Notes: generated by a model not told the origin, from the letters alone. A stretch of 64,000 nucleotides of DNA from CAJLIR01 sp964408085 (GCA_964408085.1 CAYOYB010000010.1:1-64000); one strand, 5' to 3'. Shown: positions 52,349-62,645, counted from the first letter of the stretch. Numbers and translations are program-made.

Positions 52349-53881
52349 ATGGAAATAGAATCTAGAACAAAAAAAACTGGTAGAAATGTAGTTTATGCAA
52401 CAATGTTTCAATTTACTAAAATAATTTTAGTATTTATCAGTAGAAAAATATTTATAAACCAATTAGGGGCTTCTTTTTTAGGGATTAATGGTCTTTTTAC
52501 AAACATTTTATCAATTTTATCATTAGCTGATTTAGGAATGTCGACAACCATGATGTATTGTTTATATAAACCTTTAGCTGACAACGATAAGTTTAAAATA
52601 ACTGCATATATGAATTATTTTCAAAAAATATATAACATTATTGCTATAATTATATCTGTAGTTGGAATCGCAATAATACCATTATTAAAATATATCGTTA
52701 ATTTGCCAACTGAAATGCCACATATATATTTTTACTATTTATTAATTCTATTTAATTCAATAATATCATATTTATTCATCTATAAAACAACGCTTTTGCA
52801 AGCTGATCAAAAAATGTATATAATTAACAAATATGACACCATTTTTCAGGTAGTATTATTTGTCCTACAAGTTTTGGTTTTATTATTAACAAATAGTTTT
52901 GCATTATACTTAGGATGCAACATTTTGTGCACATTTATAGGAAATGTTTTTAAAGTAAGGGCAACAGAAAAAATATATCCTTACTTAAAAGAAAACCAAA
53001 AGAATAGTCTTAATACTGATGAAAAAAAACTATTATTTAAAAATTCATATTCTTTGTTTTTTTATAAGTTAGGGGGAATACTTCAATCTAATACTGATAA
53101 TATATTGATATCACTTTTTATAGGTACTATTACAGTAGGATATTATTCAAATTATAGTACTATAATATTACAGGTTACAACATTTATTACAATTATTTTT
53201 ACTGCATTAAAAGCTAGTATTGGAAATTATGTTACCGAAAAAAATATAGAATCACAATATGAAATGTTTGAAATATTAGAAGTTTATAATTTTTGGATAG
53301 TGAGCTTTTGTTCAATTTGTTTCTTTGCTTTAATACCTAATTTTATTGAATTACTATTTGGGGAAGAATATTTACTTAGTACTTTATTTTTAATATGTGC
53401 TATATTAAATTTTTATACTTCAAATATCAGGCAAACTTTATGGGTTTATAGAGAAACAACGGGAATATTTTCAAAAACAAAATACATTACTTTAATAACT
53501 GCAATTATCAATTTAATTTTATCTATAATATTAGGAAAATTTTGTGGTATAGTAGGAATTGTTTTAGCGACAGTAATTGCACGTATGTTATACGCATGGT
53601 GGAAAGAACCGCAAATTATTTATAAGGATATTTTTAACAAAAACGTTAGATTCTATTGTCAAAAATATATTTTGAGACTTATTTTAACATCATTTATATG
53701 TTTAGTATTGTCGTTAATATTTAAATTAATTAGTATTGATAATTTGCTAATTCTATTAATTGTAAAATCTATTATATGTGTAATTGTTACAGCCTTAATA
53801 TACATATTGCTATATAGAAAAAATAAAGCATATCTTTTCTTAATCAAAAAATTTATAAAAAAAGGAGAAATGGATGAGTAA
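52349..53881 (+). CDS. Wzx-like polysaccharide flippase
   Basis: A 510-aa MOP-superfamily protein with 12-14 helices. The N-terminus (TGRNVVYATMFQFTKIILVF, NQLGASFLGINGLFTNILSI) matches oligosaccharide flippases. It moves lipid-linked repeat units across the membrane. ATG 52349 starts 1 nt after the previous stop region; earlier in-frame starts at 52328 lie inside the upstream gene. Overlaps the next gene by 8 nt. Confidence 0.9.
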   Translation: MEIESRTKKTGRNVVYATMFQFTKIILVFISRKIFINQLGASFLGINGLFTNILSILSLADLGMSTTMMYCLYKPLADNDKFKITAYMNYFQKIYNIIAIIISVVGIAIIPLLKYIVNLPTEMPHIYFYYLLILFNSIISYLFIYKTTLLQADQKMYIINKYDTIFQVVLFVLQVLVLLLTNSFALYLGCNILCTFIGNVFKVRATEKIYPYLKENQKNSLNTDEKKLLFKNSYSLFFYKLGGILQSNTDNILISLFIGTITVGYYSNYSTIILQVTTFITIIFTALKASIGNYVTEKNIESQYEMFEILEVYNFWIVSFCSICFFALIPNFIELLFGEEYLLSTLFLICAILNFYTSNIRQTLWVYRETTGIFSKTKYITLITAIINLILSIILGKFCGIVGIVLATVIARMLYAWWKEPQIIYKDIFNKNVRFYCQKYILRLILTSFICLVLSLIFKLISIDNLLILLIVKSIICVIVTALIYILLYRKNKAYLFLIKKFIKKGEMDE

Positions 53882-55076
53882 TATAAAACTAACTTTTACA
53901 GGAGATGCCTTTTTGACAAAAAGAATTATAGATATATATAAAAAGGGATTAGATGATAGTAAATATGATTTAAATAATATATTTGTTAGTTTAAAACCTC
54001 TTTTTGAACAATCAGATCTTGTTATTTCTAACTTAGAAACTCCATTAAGTGAAAATAAAGATGAATGGGGAAAAAATTTATATCTATTAACAGCTCCAAA
54101 AGAGTTTGCAACAGCATTATTTAATAATGGAATTAGATTTGTAACAACAGCAAATAATCATTGTTTAGATAATGGATTAGATGGAATAGACAAAACTATA
54201 GATATATTAGATTCAATTAATATTGGTCATACAGGTACCTATAAAACAAAAAATAATGACTGTCTTTTAAACATTAATGGAATTAAAATTAGCATTTTAT
54301 CTTATACATATGGAACTAATGCATTTAATAATAATGTGTATTTAAAATCAAAAGAAAAACAAAAAATTAATATGTTTCAAAATCAAGAATTAAGCAATAG
54401 TATTTTACGTTTTTTCTATAATTCAACATTTATATTAGCAAAAGTAATCAGAAAAATATTATCCAAATTAAAATTATTTCAATTTAATAAAATGCCTTAC
54501 GAGAGAACAGAATTTTCTTATACATATAAAAAGAAATTGAAAAGAGAAATAAAAAATGCAAAATTAAATAATGCTGATTTAATAATAATGTGTATGCATG
54601 AAGGTGGTCAATATAATAAAGAAGTAACATCTAGGGCAATCAAAAGAGCCAACTTTTTATTTAAAAATGGTGTAGATATTATAATTGGTAATCATGAACA
54701 TGTAATTCATAAAGTAGAAAAGAAGAAAGAAAAGTTTGTTGCTTATTCCTTAGGAAATTTAACATCAACTTTTGGTATTATTGATGATCCAAAAAATTAT
54801 TTAAACGACTATTCCATATTAATACATATATATATTGAAAAAAACGAAAAAAGTGTAAAAATAGAAAAAATTACATTTACAATTTTAAAACAAATAATTC
54901 AAAAAACTGAATATGGTGAAGTAGTAAAAACTGAAATGCTAAATAATTTAATAAATAAATCAAAAAATGAAATAGAAAAGAAACAATTACTAAATGATAA
55001 CAAAAATATTATACAAATAGTATTAGATAAAAATATTGACACAATTCAATTACAAGATGAGTATATAATTAGTTAA
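53874..55076 (+). CDS. CapA-family metallophosphatase-like protein
   Basis: A 400-aa protein. It matches the CapA/PgsA group: LTFTGDAFLTKRI, VISNLETPLSEN, TTANNHCLDNGLDGIDKT, GHTGTYKT, MCMHEGGQYNKE, and IIGNHEHVIHKVE. No signal peptide is visible, unlike many CapA proteins, so it may act in the cytoplasm. Poly-gamma-glutamate or polysaccharide attachment roles are known for relatives. Confidence 0.85.
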   Translation: MSNIKLTFTGDAFLTKRIIDIYKKGLDDSKYDLNNIFVSLKPLFEQSDLVISNLETPLSENKDEWGKNLYLLTAPKEFATALFNNGIRFVTTANNHCLDNGLDGIDKTIDILDSINIGHTGTYKTKNNDCLLNINGIKISILSYTYGTNAFNNNVYLKSKEKQKINMFQNQELSNSILRFFYNSTFILAKVIRKILSKLKLFQFNKMPYERTEFSYTYKKKLKREIKNAKLNNADLIIMCMHEGGQYNKEVTSRAIKRANFLFKNGVDIIIGNHEHVIHKVEKKKEKFVAYSLGNLTSTFGIIDDPKNYLNDYSILIHIYIEKNEKSVKIEKITFTILKQIIQKTEYGEVVKTEMLNNLINKSKNEIEKKQLLNDNKNIIQIVLDKNIDTIQLQDEYIIS

Positions 55077-55090
55077 TGAGGTAAAAATTT

Positions 55091-56338
55091 ATGGAACAGA
55101 AAATATTAATAAATAAAATCAACAAAGAAAAAAATAAAATAAATTATATTTATCAAGCAAGTGGTAAATGGGCAGATTTATTATCAAAAACAAAAAATTT
55201 ATTTTTAGAATTTGATACCAATATAGAAAATGTACCTGATAGTATTGCTATTATTCCAATGTTATGCAACATTTTGCCAATTAGTTGGGTATTCAATATA
55301 GATATAGTTATTAATGAGTTAGATGAGGTTTTTTATAACAACATAAATGAGATAAAAAAAGGTTACATTGACATGTACCCAGAAATAAAGTTTGGTGGAA
55401 ATTTATATGTTGAAAAAGTAGTTTCAAACAATTATGTTTCAAAAGGTTCAGCGGTGTTGTTTTCTGGGGGTGTTGATGCTTTTAATACCCTTATTAGTCA
55501 CATAGATGAAAAACCAGCTTTGATAACAGTATGGGGTTCTGATATTTCATTATCAGATAAAACAGGCTGGGAATTAGTTGATACGCATCATAAAAAGACA
55601 GCAAGTGATTTTGATATTAAATATCATGCTATTAAAACCAATTTTAGAAGTTTTATAAATTGTAGTGCTCTTTCAAATTATGTTTCAAAGAAAGTAAAGG
55701 GCGAATGGTGGCACGAATTTCAACATGGAATAGGGTTAATAGGTTTAACTGCTCCATTAGCTTATACAGAAAAGTATAAAATAGTTTATATAGCTTCATC
55801 ATTCACTATAGCAGATAAAGGAAACTATACTTGTGCCTCTGATCCAACTATTGATAATCATTTAAAGCATTCAAGTTGTAAAACAATACATGATGGGTAT
55901 GAATTTAATAGGCAAGATAAAATACATAATATTTGCAATTATGTAGATAAAACCAATAAACCAATCAAATTAAGAGTTTGTTGGGAATCAACAGGGGGAA
56001 AAAACTGCTGTGAATGTGAAAAATGTTGTAGAACTATGTTAGGAATATTAACAGAAAAAAATGATCCTAATAAATTTGGATTTAATTTCAATAGTAATGT
56101 TAGAAAGAAAATGATGAAAACAGTTCAACCTTTCGCTAAATATAATCATAGTCGCCAATATTCAGAAATGCAAAGACAATTTATTGAAAATTATAAAACA
56201 TCTGAAATTCCAAAAGATTTATTATGGTTTTCTAAATTAAAAATAGTTAATAAAAAACCATTTTTTATAATTTTAAAAGATAAAATATCATACATTCTAA
56301 AAAAAATATTTTCCAAAATTAAAAAAAAGCATAGATAA
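55091..56338 (+). CDS. PP-loop (ATP pyrophosphatase-like) protein of the polysaccharide locus
   Basis: A 415-aa protein. AVLFSGGVDAFNTLISH (motif at about 125-129) is a PP-loop ATP-binding motif as in asparagine synthetase, QueC or TilS. A C-terminal NCCECEKCCR cluster of cysteines could bind zinc. It ends in a Lys-rich amphipathic tail. The chemistry is probably adenylation of a carboxyl or amide in a sugar or peptide; the substrate is unknown. Confidence 0.65.
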   Translation: MEQKILINKINKEKNKINYIYQASGKWADLLSKTKNLFLEFDTNIENVPDSIAIIPMLCNILPISWVFNIDIVINELDEVFYNNINEIKKGYIDMYPEIKFGGNLYVEKVVSNNYVSKGSAVLFSGGVDAFNTLISHIDEKPALITVWGSDISLSDKTGWELVDTHHKKTASDFDIKYHAIKTNFRSFINCSALSNYVSKKVKGEWWHEFQHGIGLIGLTAPLAYTEKYKIVYIASSFTIADKGNYTCASDPTIDNHLKHSSCKTIHDGYEFNRQDKIHNICNYVDKTNKPIKLRVCWESTGGKNCCECEKCCRTMLGILTEKNDPNKFGFNFNSNVRKKMMKTVQPFAKYNHSRQYSEMQRQFIENYKTSEIPKDLLWFSKLKIVNKKPFFIILKDKISYILKKIFSKIKKKHR

Positions 56339-56355
56339 TTTTAATGGTGATTTAT

Positions 56356-56835
56356 ATGAAAAAAATAATTTTACATATATTACTAATACTATGGATAAGC
56401 TTAATTTTCTTTTTTTCACATCAACCTGCGATTGACTCTGACAAAGCAAGTAATGGAGTAATAGTTAAAATTATTCACACTGTTGAAATAATAAGTAATC
56501 ATGAATTTAATGATAATGAATTAGAAATAATATCAAACTATTTAATTTTTCCAGTTAGAAAATTAGCTCACTTTACTTTATATTTTATATTAGGAATATT
56601 AGTTTATAATGTTGTTATGTTATATAATATAGATAATAAAAAAATATTTCTAATCAGTATATTATTTTGTATAATATACGCTTGTAGTGATGAAATACAT
56701 CAATTATTTGTTATAGGTAGATCTGGAGAATTAAGGGATGTATTAATTGATACAATAGGTAGTTTATTAGGAATTCTAATAGTATCTAAGATAATTAATA
56801 GAAAACAAAAAAAATCAAATGATAAGGTGTGGTAA
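56356..56835 (+). CDS. VanZ-family membrane protein
   Basis: A 159-aa protein with four helices and the VanZ pattern: IFFFSHQPAIDSDKAS, RKLAHFTLYFILGI and CSDEIHQLFVIGRSGELRDV. A second VanZ lies at 12349. ATG 56356 follows GGTGAT. Its stop overlaps the LCP gene's ribosome binding region. Confidence 0.9.
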   Translation: MKKIILHILLILWISLIFFFSHQPAIDSDKASNGVIVKIIHTVEIISNHEFNDNELEIISNYLIFPVRKLAHFTLYFILGILVYNVVMLYNIDNKKIFLISILFCIIYACSDEIHQLFVIGRSGELRDVLIDTIGSLLGILIVSKIINRKQKKSNDKVW

Positions 56836-56837
56836 CT

Positions 56838-58874
56838 TTGAGTAATAATAAAATTAATTCTGAAAGTAAAACAAAAGCAAATAAAAAGACAAATAATATA
56901 AAAACAAAAACAGTAAAATCTCCTAAAACAGAAACTAATAAACAAAAAAATAACGAAGTTGAACAAGTTACTAAACAAAAAGCTACAAGTTCTAAAAGTA
57001 ATAAGCCAACAATAGCGAATCAAAAAAATGATAAAACTACTAAAGTTAATGATAAAACAAAAGAAGTAATCAAAAAGGAAACTACCAAATCTAAAACTAA
57101 TAATTCAAAGAATATAGAAGCTAAAAAAGAAATTGAAACGAAAAAATCGCAAGTAAAAGAAAGTACAAAATCAAAAACTAAACTAGAATCAGAAGCAAAA
57201 ACAATTGATGAATCTAAAACTGCAAAAGTCAAAGCAAATATCAAAACTAAAGCTTCTGAAACTCAAGCAGAAATAAAGTCAAAGACCATTAAATCAAAAA
57301 CAAGTAGTAGTTCAAGCTCTACAACTAAAAAAGTAGATAATAAACTTGAAAATAAAAAAGAAAATTTAAAAAATAAAACTACAAATGATAAAACAAATGA
57401 GCAAAATAATATAGAATCATCAATAAAACAACCTATATCAAACTCTAAAAACAATATATTTAAAAAAATAATTAATATAGTTTCTTTATCTATTAAAACA
57501 CTATTTATAATTTCTTTTATAATGAATTTAGTTTTTTTATTAAAGATGGATATACTTCCTACCAAATATTTATTAATTTTTATCTTAGTATCTAGTATTA
57601 TAATTTTATTTGCTGTTTTAACAGAGTTTATTTTAAAAAGTAAAATAATGAAATTGATATCTACGACATTATCATTAATTTTTATAATATTTTATATATT
57701 TGCTTATATTTATCTTAATAAAACACATACATTTATTAATGGACTATTTAATAATGAACAAATTGAAACTTATTATATAGCTGTATTAGAGGATTCAGTA
57801 TATGAAGAAATTGAAGATTTAAAAAATCTAAAAATTGGTTCATATTATAATAACGAAGAATCTTACAATCAAGTTATTAATACTATTAATAATTTAATTG
57901 AGTATGATGAACAAAATTATGAAACATTGGTTGAACTTTATAATAATTTAACATTTGGTGAAATTGACGCTATTTTTATAAATGAAGCAAATAAGAATAT
58001 AATTGAAGAAAACCAAGAAATATTTGATATCAAACTTAGATATATTTATAATGTTGATGCTGTCACTCAAATAAATATTTCTTCAAAAGATTTAAATGTT
58101 ATTGATACACCATTTATTGTCTATATTACAGGAATTGATACTTATGGCGAAATTTATAGTACTGCTAGAAGTGATGTAAATATTATAGCTGTAATCAACC
58201 CTAAAATTAAAAAAATATTATTACTTACAATACCTAGAGATTATTATGTTCAGTTACATAATACAACTGGTATTAGAGATAAACTTACACACGCTGGTAT
58301 GTATGGAATAGATATGTCTGCTTCAACAATTGAAGATTTATTAGATATTGATATAAATTATTATGTAAGATTAAACTTTTCAACTCTGATAAATGCTATT
58401 GATGCTATAGGTGGTGTTGAGGTTTACTCACCATATACATTTAATACTTATGGCTATCAATTTTACGAAGGATATAATTATTTGAATGGAGACTATGCCT
58501 TGGCCTTTTCTCGTGCTCGCTATAATTTTGAAGGTGGGGACAGAACACGTGGAGAAAATCAAATGCGTGTTATCGAAGCTGTCATCAATAAAATATCTTC
58601 ATCAAGAGTATTAGTTACTAATTATCTAGATATATTAAATAGTTTAAGTGGAACCTTCCAAACAAATATTGATTCTAATCAAATTTATGACTTAGTAAAA
58701 ATGCAATTATCGACTATGCCAAAATGGCAAATCGAAACTTATAGCTTAAATGGTTATGATTCTAGTAATTATACCTATAGTATGGGGGATATGTTACTAT
58801 ATGTTATGGAACCAGATTATAATACAGTTAATGAAGCAAAAATAAAAATAAATGAATTGTTAGAAAAAAATTGA
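56838..58874 (+). CDS. LytR-CpsA-Psr ligase with a long basic N-terminal tail
   Basis: A 678-aa protein from a TTG start, 9 nt after AAGGTG (GTG 56829 is an alternative). Residues 1 to about 200 are low complexity, made mostly of Lys, Thr, Asn, Ser and Glu (cytoplasmic). Three helices follow at about 210-300, then a solute-binding-like stretch, then the LCP catalytic domain with FIVYITGIDTYGE, TARSDVNIIAVINPK, LLLTIPRDYYVQL and FSRARYNFEGGD-RTRGENQ. LCP enzymes attach lipid-linked polymers to peptidoglycan, which fits its place at the end of the capsule operon. Confidence 0.9.
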   Translation: MSNNKINSESKTKANKKTNNIKTKTVKSPKTETNKQKNNEVEQVTKQKATSSKSNKPTIANQKNDKTTKVNDKTKEVIKKETTKSKTNNSKNIEAKKEIETKKSQVKESTKSKTKLESEAKTIDESKTAKVKANIKTKASETQAEIKSKTIKSKTSSSSSSTTKKVDNKLENKKENLKNKTTNDKTNEQNNIESSIKQPISNSKNNIFKKIINIVSLSIKTLFIISFIMNLVFLLKMDILPTKYLLIFILVSSIIILFAVLTEFILKSKIMKLISTTLSLIFIIFYIFAYIYLNKTHTFINGLFNNEQIETYYIAVLEDSVYEEIEDLKNLKIGSYYNNEESYNQVINTINNLIEYDEQNYETLVELYNNLTFGEIDAIFINEANKNIIEENQEIFDIKLRYIYNVDAVTQINISSKDLNVIDTPFIVYITGIDTYGEIYSTARSDVNIIAVINPKIKKILLLTIPRDYYVQLHNTTGIRDKLTHAGMYGIDMSASTIEDLLDIDINYYVRLNFSTLINAIDAIGGVEVYSPYTFNTYGYQFYEGYNYLNGDYALAFSRARYNFEGGDRTRGENQMRVIEAVINKISSSRVLVTNYLDILNSLSGTFQTNIDSNQIYDLVKMQLSTMPKWQIETYSLNGYDSSNYTYSMGDMLLYVMEPDYNTVNEAKIKINELLEKN

Positions 58875-58893
58875 TAGTAATGTCAATTTTTTT
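58864..58893 (+). terminator. Terminator of the polysaccharide operon
   Basis: AAAAAAATTGA pairs with TCAATTTTTTT. It overlaps the LCP stop codon. Confidence 0.8.
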
Positions 58894-59056
58894 ATTATAT
58901 TATTTTTGATTGTTAGGTGAAATATTGATAACAGATTATTTTAATCATATTATCAAATTTAGAAAATTTGTCATGAGTTATTTGTAAATATAAGAAATTA
59001 ATGATTTTACAACTAAAAAAATATTTGATAATTTAGTTTTTGAAAGGAGACAACTA

Positions 59057-59926
59057 ATGAAAAACAATATAAGAAAAACTAAATTAAAAGAGAATGAAAC
59101 AATACCTTTAAATATGGATTTTATGTTTGCGACTATATTTAATAATGAAAAAAATATCTATGTTTTAGAGCAATTTCTATCAGATTATTTAGAAATACCA
59201 ATTAATAATATTAAAGGTAATTTAAAAACATTAAAAAGAAAATTAATACCTAATAATAAAAGAGAAGCAAGTAATGAAGTTGATCTAGTATTAAATTATA
59301 ATGGTAGACTAATTAATATTGAATTATCTAATGAAAGAAAATCAACAGGTATAATGGAAAGAAATATTGTCTTTGCTTGTAAAATACATGGCAGCCAGTT
59401 AGAATATGGAAATAAGGATTATAAAAATATCGATGAGACATTACAAATAAACCTAAATAATTTTAGATGTAATAAAAATAAATTGTTAGCTAAATATTAT
59501 TTAGCAGATATAGAAAATAAAGAAATTTTAACTACTAAATTTAGAATCGATATGGTAGATCTTGTATTAGGAAGTAAGATGTGTTACAATATTAACGACA
59601 AGTTATCAAAATGGTGTCGATTATTAATGACTAATAAAAGAGAAGAATTATATAATTTAGCTACCTATTTACTGGGGCGTGAAAGTGGTGAAGAATTTAT
59701 GAGCGAAGTAGAAATGTTATGTAGTGATGATGAGTATATAGGATTATATACAAAATTATCTAAGAAAGAATTAGAATATAATACATATATAGCTGAAGCT
59801 AAAGAGGAAGGAATTAATCAACGAAATATTGAAATAGTTAAAAAGATGTTGGAAGATAATGTCGATATTTCAATCATTTCAAAATACACTAATCTATCTA
59901 TAGAAGAAATAGAATCGTTAAAATAG
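59057..59926 (+). CDS. Rpn/PD-(D/E)XK nuclease-family protein
   Basis: A 289-aa protein of the PD-(D/E)XK nuclease family transposase group (Rpn/YhgA-like). MDFMFATIFNNEKN is the usual start, and EVDLVLNYNGRLINIELSNE holds D-x15-E-x-S/N in the catalytic core. A C-terminal helical segment with EGINQRNIEIVKKMLE follows. Relatives cut DNA and promote RecA-independent recombination; some take part in phage defence. SD AAAGGAG. The usual Lys of the E-x-K motif is replaced by Ser-Asn, so activity may be altered. Confidence 0.8.
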   Translation: MKNNIRKTKLKENETIPLNMDFMFATIFNNEKNIYVLEQFLSDYLEIPINNIKGNLKTLKRKLIPNNKREASNEVDLVLNYNGRLINIELSNERKSTGIMERNIVFACKIHGSQLEYGNKDYKNIDETLQINLNNFRCNKNKLLAKYYLADIENKEILTTKFRIDMVDLVLGSKMCYNINDKLSKWCRLLMTNKREELYNLATYLLGRESGEEFMSEVEMLCSDDEYIGLYTKLSKKELEYNTYIAEAKEEGINQRNIEIVKKMLEDNVDISIISKYTNLSIEEIESLK

Positions 59927-60042
59927 AAAATAAACAAATAAATTTATATTTATTATAGTATTTATAGTATTATTAGTTTTGTTATTAATTTTTTTAATCT
60001 TTATAAATGTAATAACTATGGTGAAATGTAACAGTTAAAGTT

Positions 60043-60070
60043 AAGAATTAGGATAACCTAATTCTTTTTT
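60043..60070 (+). terminator. Intrinsic terminator
   Basis: AAGAATTAGG (60043-60052) pairs with CCTAATTCTT (60057-60066), then a T-run. The rest of 59927-60146 shows no gene. Confidence 0.8.
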
Positions 60071-60146
60071 CTTAAAAAAATAATATTTTGAATATTTTTC
60101 GACAAGATATTACGTCATTATATTAGATAATAATTATGGTGATAAT

Positions 60147-60623
60147 ATGAAATGGAAAACAGCTTTATCAGTTGTATTCGCAGTTTCAGTAGGCTTTTTG
60201 ATGGGAAAATTTATGCTTAATCAATATAATTCAGAATATGAATTAGCTCCTGTTTTTAATCAAAATAGTGATCGTTATTATTTCTTAAATCAAGGTGAAT
60301 ATGATAACTTTGAGGATATGGAACAAAGTATGATGGGGTTTGATTATTATATCTATGAAGAAAAAGATGGAAAATTCATGACATATGTAGGAATTACAAA
60401 AGATTACGATAATATGATGAAAATACAAGGATATTTTACAAATGCTGGATATACTATATATGTAAGAGATGTTAATTTTAATAATGACGCATTCTCTGTT
60501 TTAGTTGATCAATATGATCAAATGTTAAGGGAAACAGAAGATAATCAAACAATTAAAGGAATTTGTTCACAAATATTAGCAAAGTATGAGGAGTTGGTAG
60601 TAAATAGTGACAGTTCTAATTAA
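60147..60623 (+). CDS. Secreted or anchored SPOR-like protein
   Basis: A 158-aa protein. A helix at about 6-23 anchors it (TALSVVFAVSVGFLMGKFML). The rest resembles a SPOR-like fold: YYIYEEKDGKFMTYVGITKD, MMKIQGYFTNAGYTIYVRDV. It overlaps radC by 17 nt, so it belongs to the radC-mre block and may act at the cell surface or septum. Confidence 0.6.
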   Translation: MKWKTALSVVFAVSVGFLMGKFMLNQYNSEYELAPVFNQNSDRYYFLNQGEYDNFEDMEQSMMGFDYYIYEEKDGKFMTYVGITKDYDNMMKIQGYFTNAGYTIYVRDVNFNNDAFSVLVDQYDQMLRETEDNQTIKGICSQILAKYEELVVNSDSSN

Positions 60624-61293
60624 AGATATTCCAGTAAATGATAGACCAATTGAAAGATTGATTAATAGTGGTCCAGAATCATTAAGTAATACTGAATTAT
60701 TAACCATTCTAATTAATAGTGGTACTAAACAAAAATCAGCCAAAACTTTAGCTGAAGAAGTATTAAAAACTATTGATAATATTCATGAATTAAAAAATTT
60801 AAAACTAGAACAATTAAAGAAAATTAAAGGTATAGGTACTAAAAAAGCTGCTAATATTTTAGCTGCCTTAGAGCTTTCCAAAAGGATTAACAATGAAATT
60901 AGTACCTTAAACGACATGAAAATAACCAATAGTAGTTTAGTATACAAATATTATAAAAATATAATTGGTGATAAATTACAAGAACATTTTTATTGCGTGT
61001 ATTTAAATACATCTAAAAAAGTTATTAAAGATAAACTTTTATTTATTGGAACTATTAATCAAAGTATTGTTCATCCTAGAGAAATTTTTAAAGAGGCATA
61101 TTTACTTAGTGCTTCTGGGATAATTTGTGTCCATAATCATCCAGCTGGTTCAATTTTTCCAAGTGCTGAAGATATAAAATTGACCAATAAACTAGTTGAG
61201 ATTGGTAATTTATTAGGGGTTAAAATTATTGACCATGTAATAATCACAAAAGACAATTACTATAGTTTTTTTGAAAACAATGATATAAGGTGA
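60607..61293 (+). CDS. radC: RadC-family JAMM/MPN protein
   Basis: A 228-aa protein. An N-terminal HhH region (LKKIKGIGTKKAANILAALE) is followed by the JAMM metal site: VHNHPAGSIFPSAED (HxH...D). It keeps the RadC length and the KxRPxERL-like start DRPIERLINSGPESLSNTEL. GTG start inside the preceding gene. Despite its name, a repair role is doubtful. Linkage to mre genes matches B. subtilis. Confidence 0.95.
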   Translation: MTVLIKDIPVNDRPIERLINSGPESLSNTELLTILINSGTKQKSAKTLAEEVLKTIDNIHELKNLKLEQLKKIKGIGTKKAANILAALELSKRINNEISTLNDMKITNSSLVYKYYKNIIGDKLQEHFYCVYLNTSKKVIKDKLLFIGTINQSIVHPREIFKEAYLLSASGIICVHNHPAGSIFPSAEDIKLTNKLVEIGNLLGVKIIDHVIITKDNYYSFFENNDIR

Positions 61294-61297
61294 TAAA

Positions 61298-62119
61298 ATG
61301 CGAAAGAAAAAAAAGGATAAAAAGAAATTTATTATATTACTAATTATTTTATTAATGGCATTAGTTTCCTTGGTTATCATTATTGATGATGATCGAAAAT
61401 TAACAAGCGTTGAAAAAGTAATTAAAGATGGAGTTGTAGCATTAAGTAATTTTGTTTCAACTCCTTTTTTAGCAATCAAAACTAATTTTTTTACTGAATC
61501 TAAAGAGAATTACCAAGAAAATTTAGAAAGAGAAGAAAATATAGGTATCAATAGTGAAATATTAAAAGAAAATAAAGAATTAAAAGAATTGTTAGAATTA
61601 AATCAAACTCTAAGTGAACGAGAATATATTAATGCTACTGTTATTAATCGTAATATTGGATATTGGTTTAATGAGATAACTATAAATAAAGGAACTAAGC
61701 ATGGGATAACTGAAGGCATGGCTGTCATCAATTCAAAGGGATTAGTTGGAAAAATATCAAAAACAACTAATTATACTAGCAAAGTAAAATTACTGACTGA
61801 TGAGCATATGGAAGATAAAATTTCTGTTAAAATAGAATACGATGATCGCTTTGTCTATGGTTTATTATCAAATTATAAAGATGGTGAATTTATTATTACA
61901 GGTATTAGTAACAACATTGAAATAAATGAGGGAGCAAAAGTAACAACTAGTGGCTTGACAGACCTTTTTCCTAGCGGAATCTTAATTGGATATGTTAGTG
62001 AAATTTCTATTGATAATTTTGATTTAGCTAAAACTTTAAAAGTTAAAAGTGATATCAATTTTGACGATATTTACTATGTAACAATATTAAATAGAAATGT
62101 AGATAACGCCAATGATTAA
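61298..62119 (+). CDS. mreC: Rod-shape determining protein MreC
   Basis: A 273-aa protein. Membrane anchor at about 11-30, a coiled coil at about 70-105 (ENKEL repeat), and two beta domains with ATVINRNIGYWFNEITINKG, GMAVINSKGLVGKISKTTNY, TSGLTDLFPSGILIGYVSEI. It links cell-wall synthases with the cytoskeleton. 4 nt after radC. MreB is absent between them. Confidence 0.93.
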   Translation: MRKKKKDKKKFIILLIILLMALVSLVIIIDDDRKLTSVEKVIKDGVVALSNFVSTPFLAIKTNFFTESKENYQENLEREENIGINSEILKENKELKELLELNQTLSEREYINATVINRNIGYWFNEITINKGTKHGITEGMAVINSKGLVGKISKTTNYTSKVKLLTDEHMEDKISVKIEYDDRFVYGLLSNYKDGEFIITGISNNIEINEGAKVTTSGLTDLFPSGILIGYVSEISIDNFDLAKTLKVKSDINFDDIYYVTILNRNVDNAND

Positions 62120-62579
62120 AAGTTTAATAATTGTTATTTTATCCTTTATTTTAGAAGGGAACCTATCTAATTATTTTTCTATAAATACCAATTTTTTCAA
62201 TACTTGTTTAGTCTTTTCGTCATTAATTATTATTTCAAATATAATAGAAAAAAAAGAAGCATTTTATCTTTTTGCTTTTTTTACTGGACTATTTTATGAC
62301 TTATTTTTTATAGATAGAATAGGTTATAGCATTTTAACATTTTTACTAGGATCTATTATAATAAAAAACATTAATAAAATAACAAAAATAAAATTTGATA
62401 TCATTAAAGATATTATAATCATAATTTCCTATCGAGTAATTAGCTATATAGTTTTAGTGCTAATTGGATATTTATCATTTGATACATTTAAATTATTACA
62501 TAGTATTTATAGTTCTATCATCTTAAATATAATTTATATAATTATTTTAACAATATTATTTAGAAAAAATAGAACATAA
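62112..62579 (+). CDS. mreD: Rod-shape determining protein MreD
   Basis: A 155-aa hydrophobic protein with five helices, including the MreD-like FTGLFYDLFFIDRIGYSILTFLL (about 56-78). It overlaps mreC by 8 nt. MreD works with MreC and RodA in wall elongation. Confidence 0.85.
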   Translation: MIKSLIIVILSFILEGNLSNYFSINTNFFNTCLVFSSLIIISNIIEKKEAFYLFAFFTGLFYDLFFIDRIGYSILTFLLGSIIIKNINKITKIKFDIIKDIIIIISYRVISYIVLVLIGYLSFDTFKLLHSIYSSIILNIIYIIILTILFRKNRT

Positions 62580-62645
62580 AAATTTTTAAATTTTATATAT
62601 AGTCTAATTCTAATATTTTTTCATATATATTAATAGGTGAAATTT

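Noticed and set aside
59057..59926. Insertion sequence
   Set aside because: The protein belongs to the PD-(D/E)XK family sometimes labelled transposase, but I see no terminal inverted repeats or target duplications around it.
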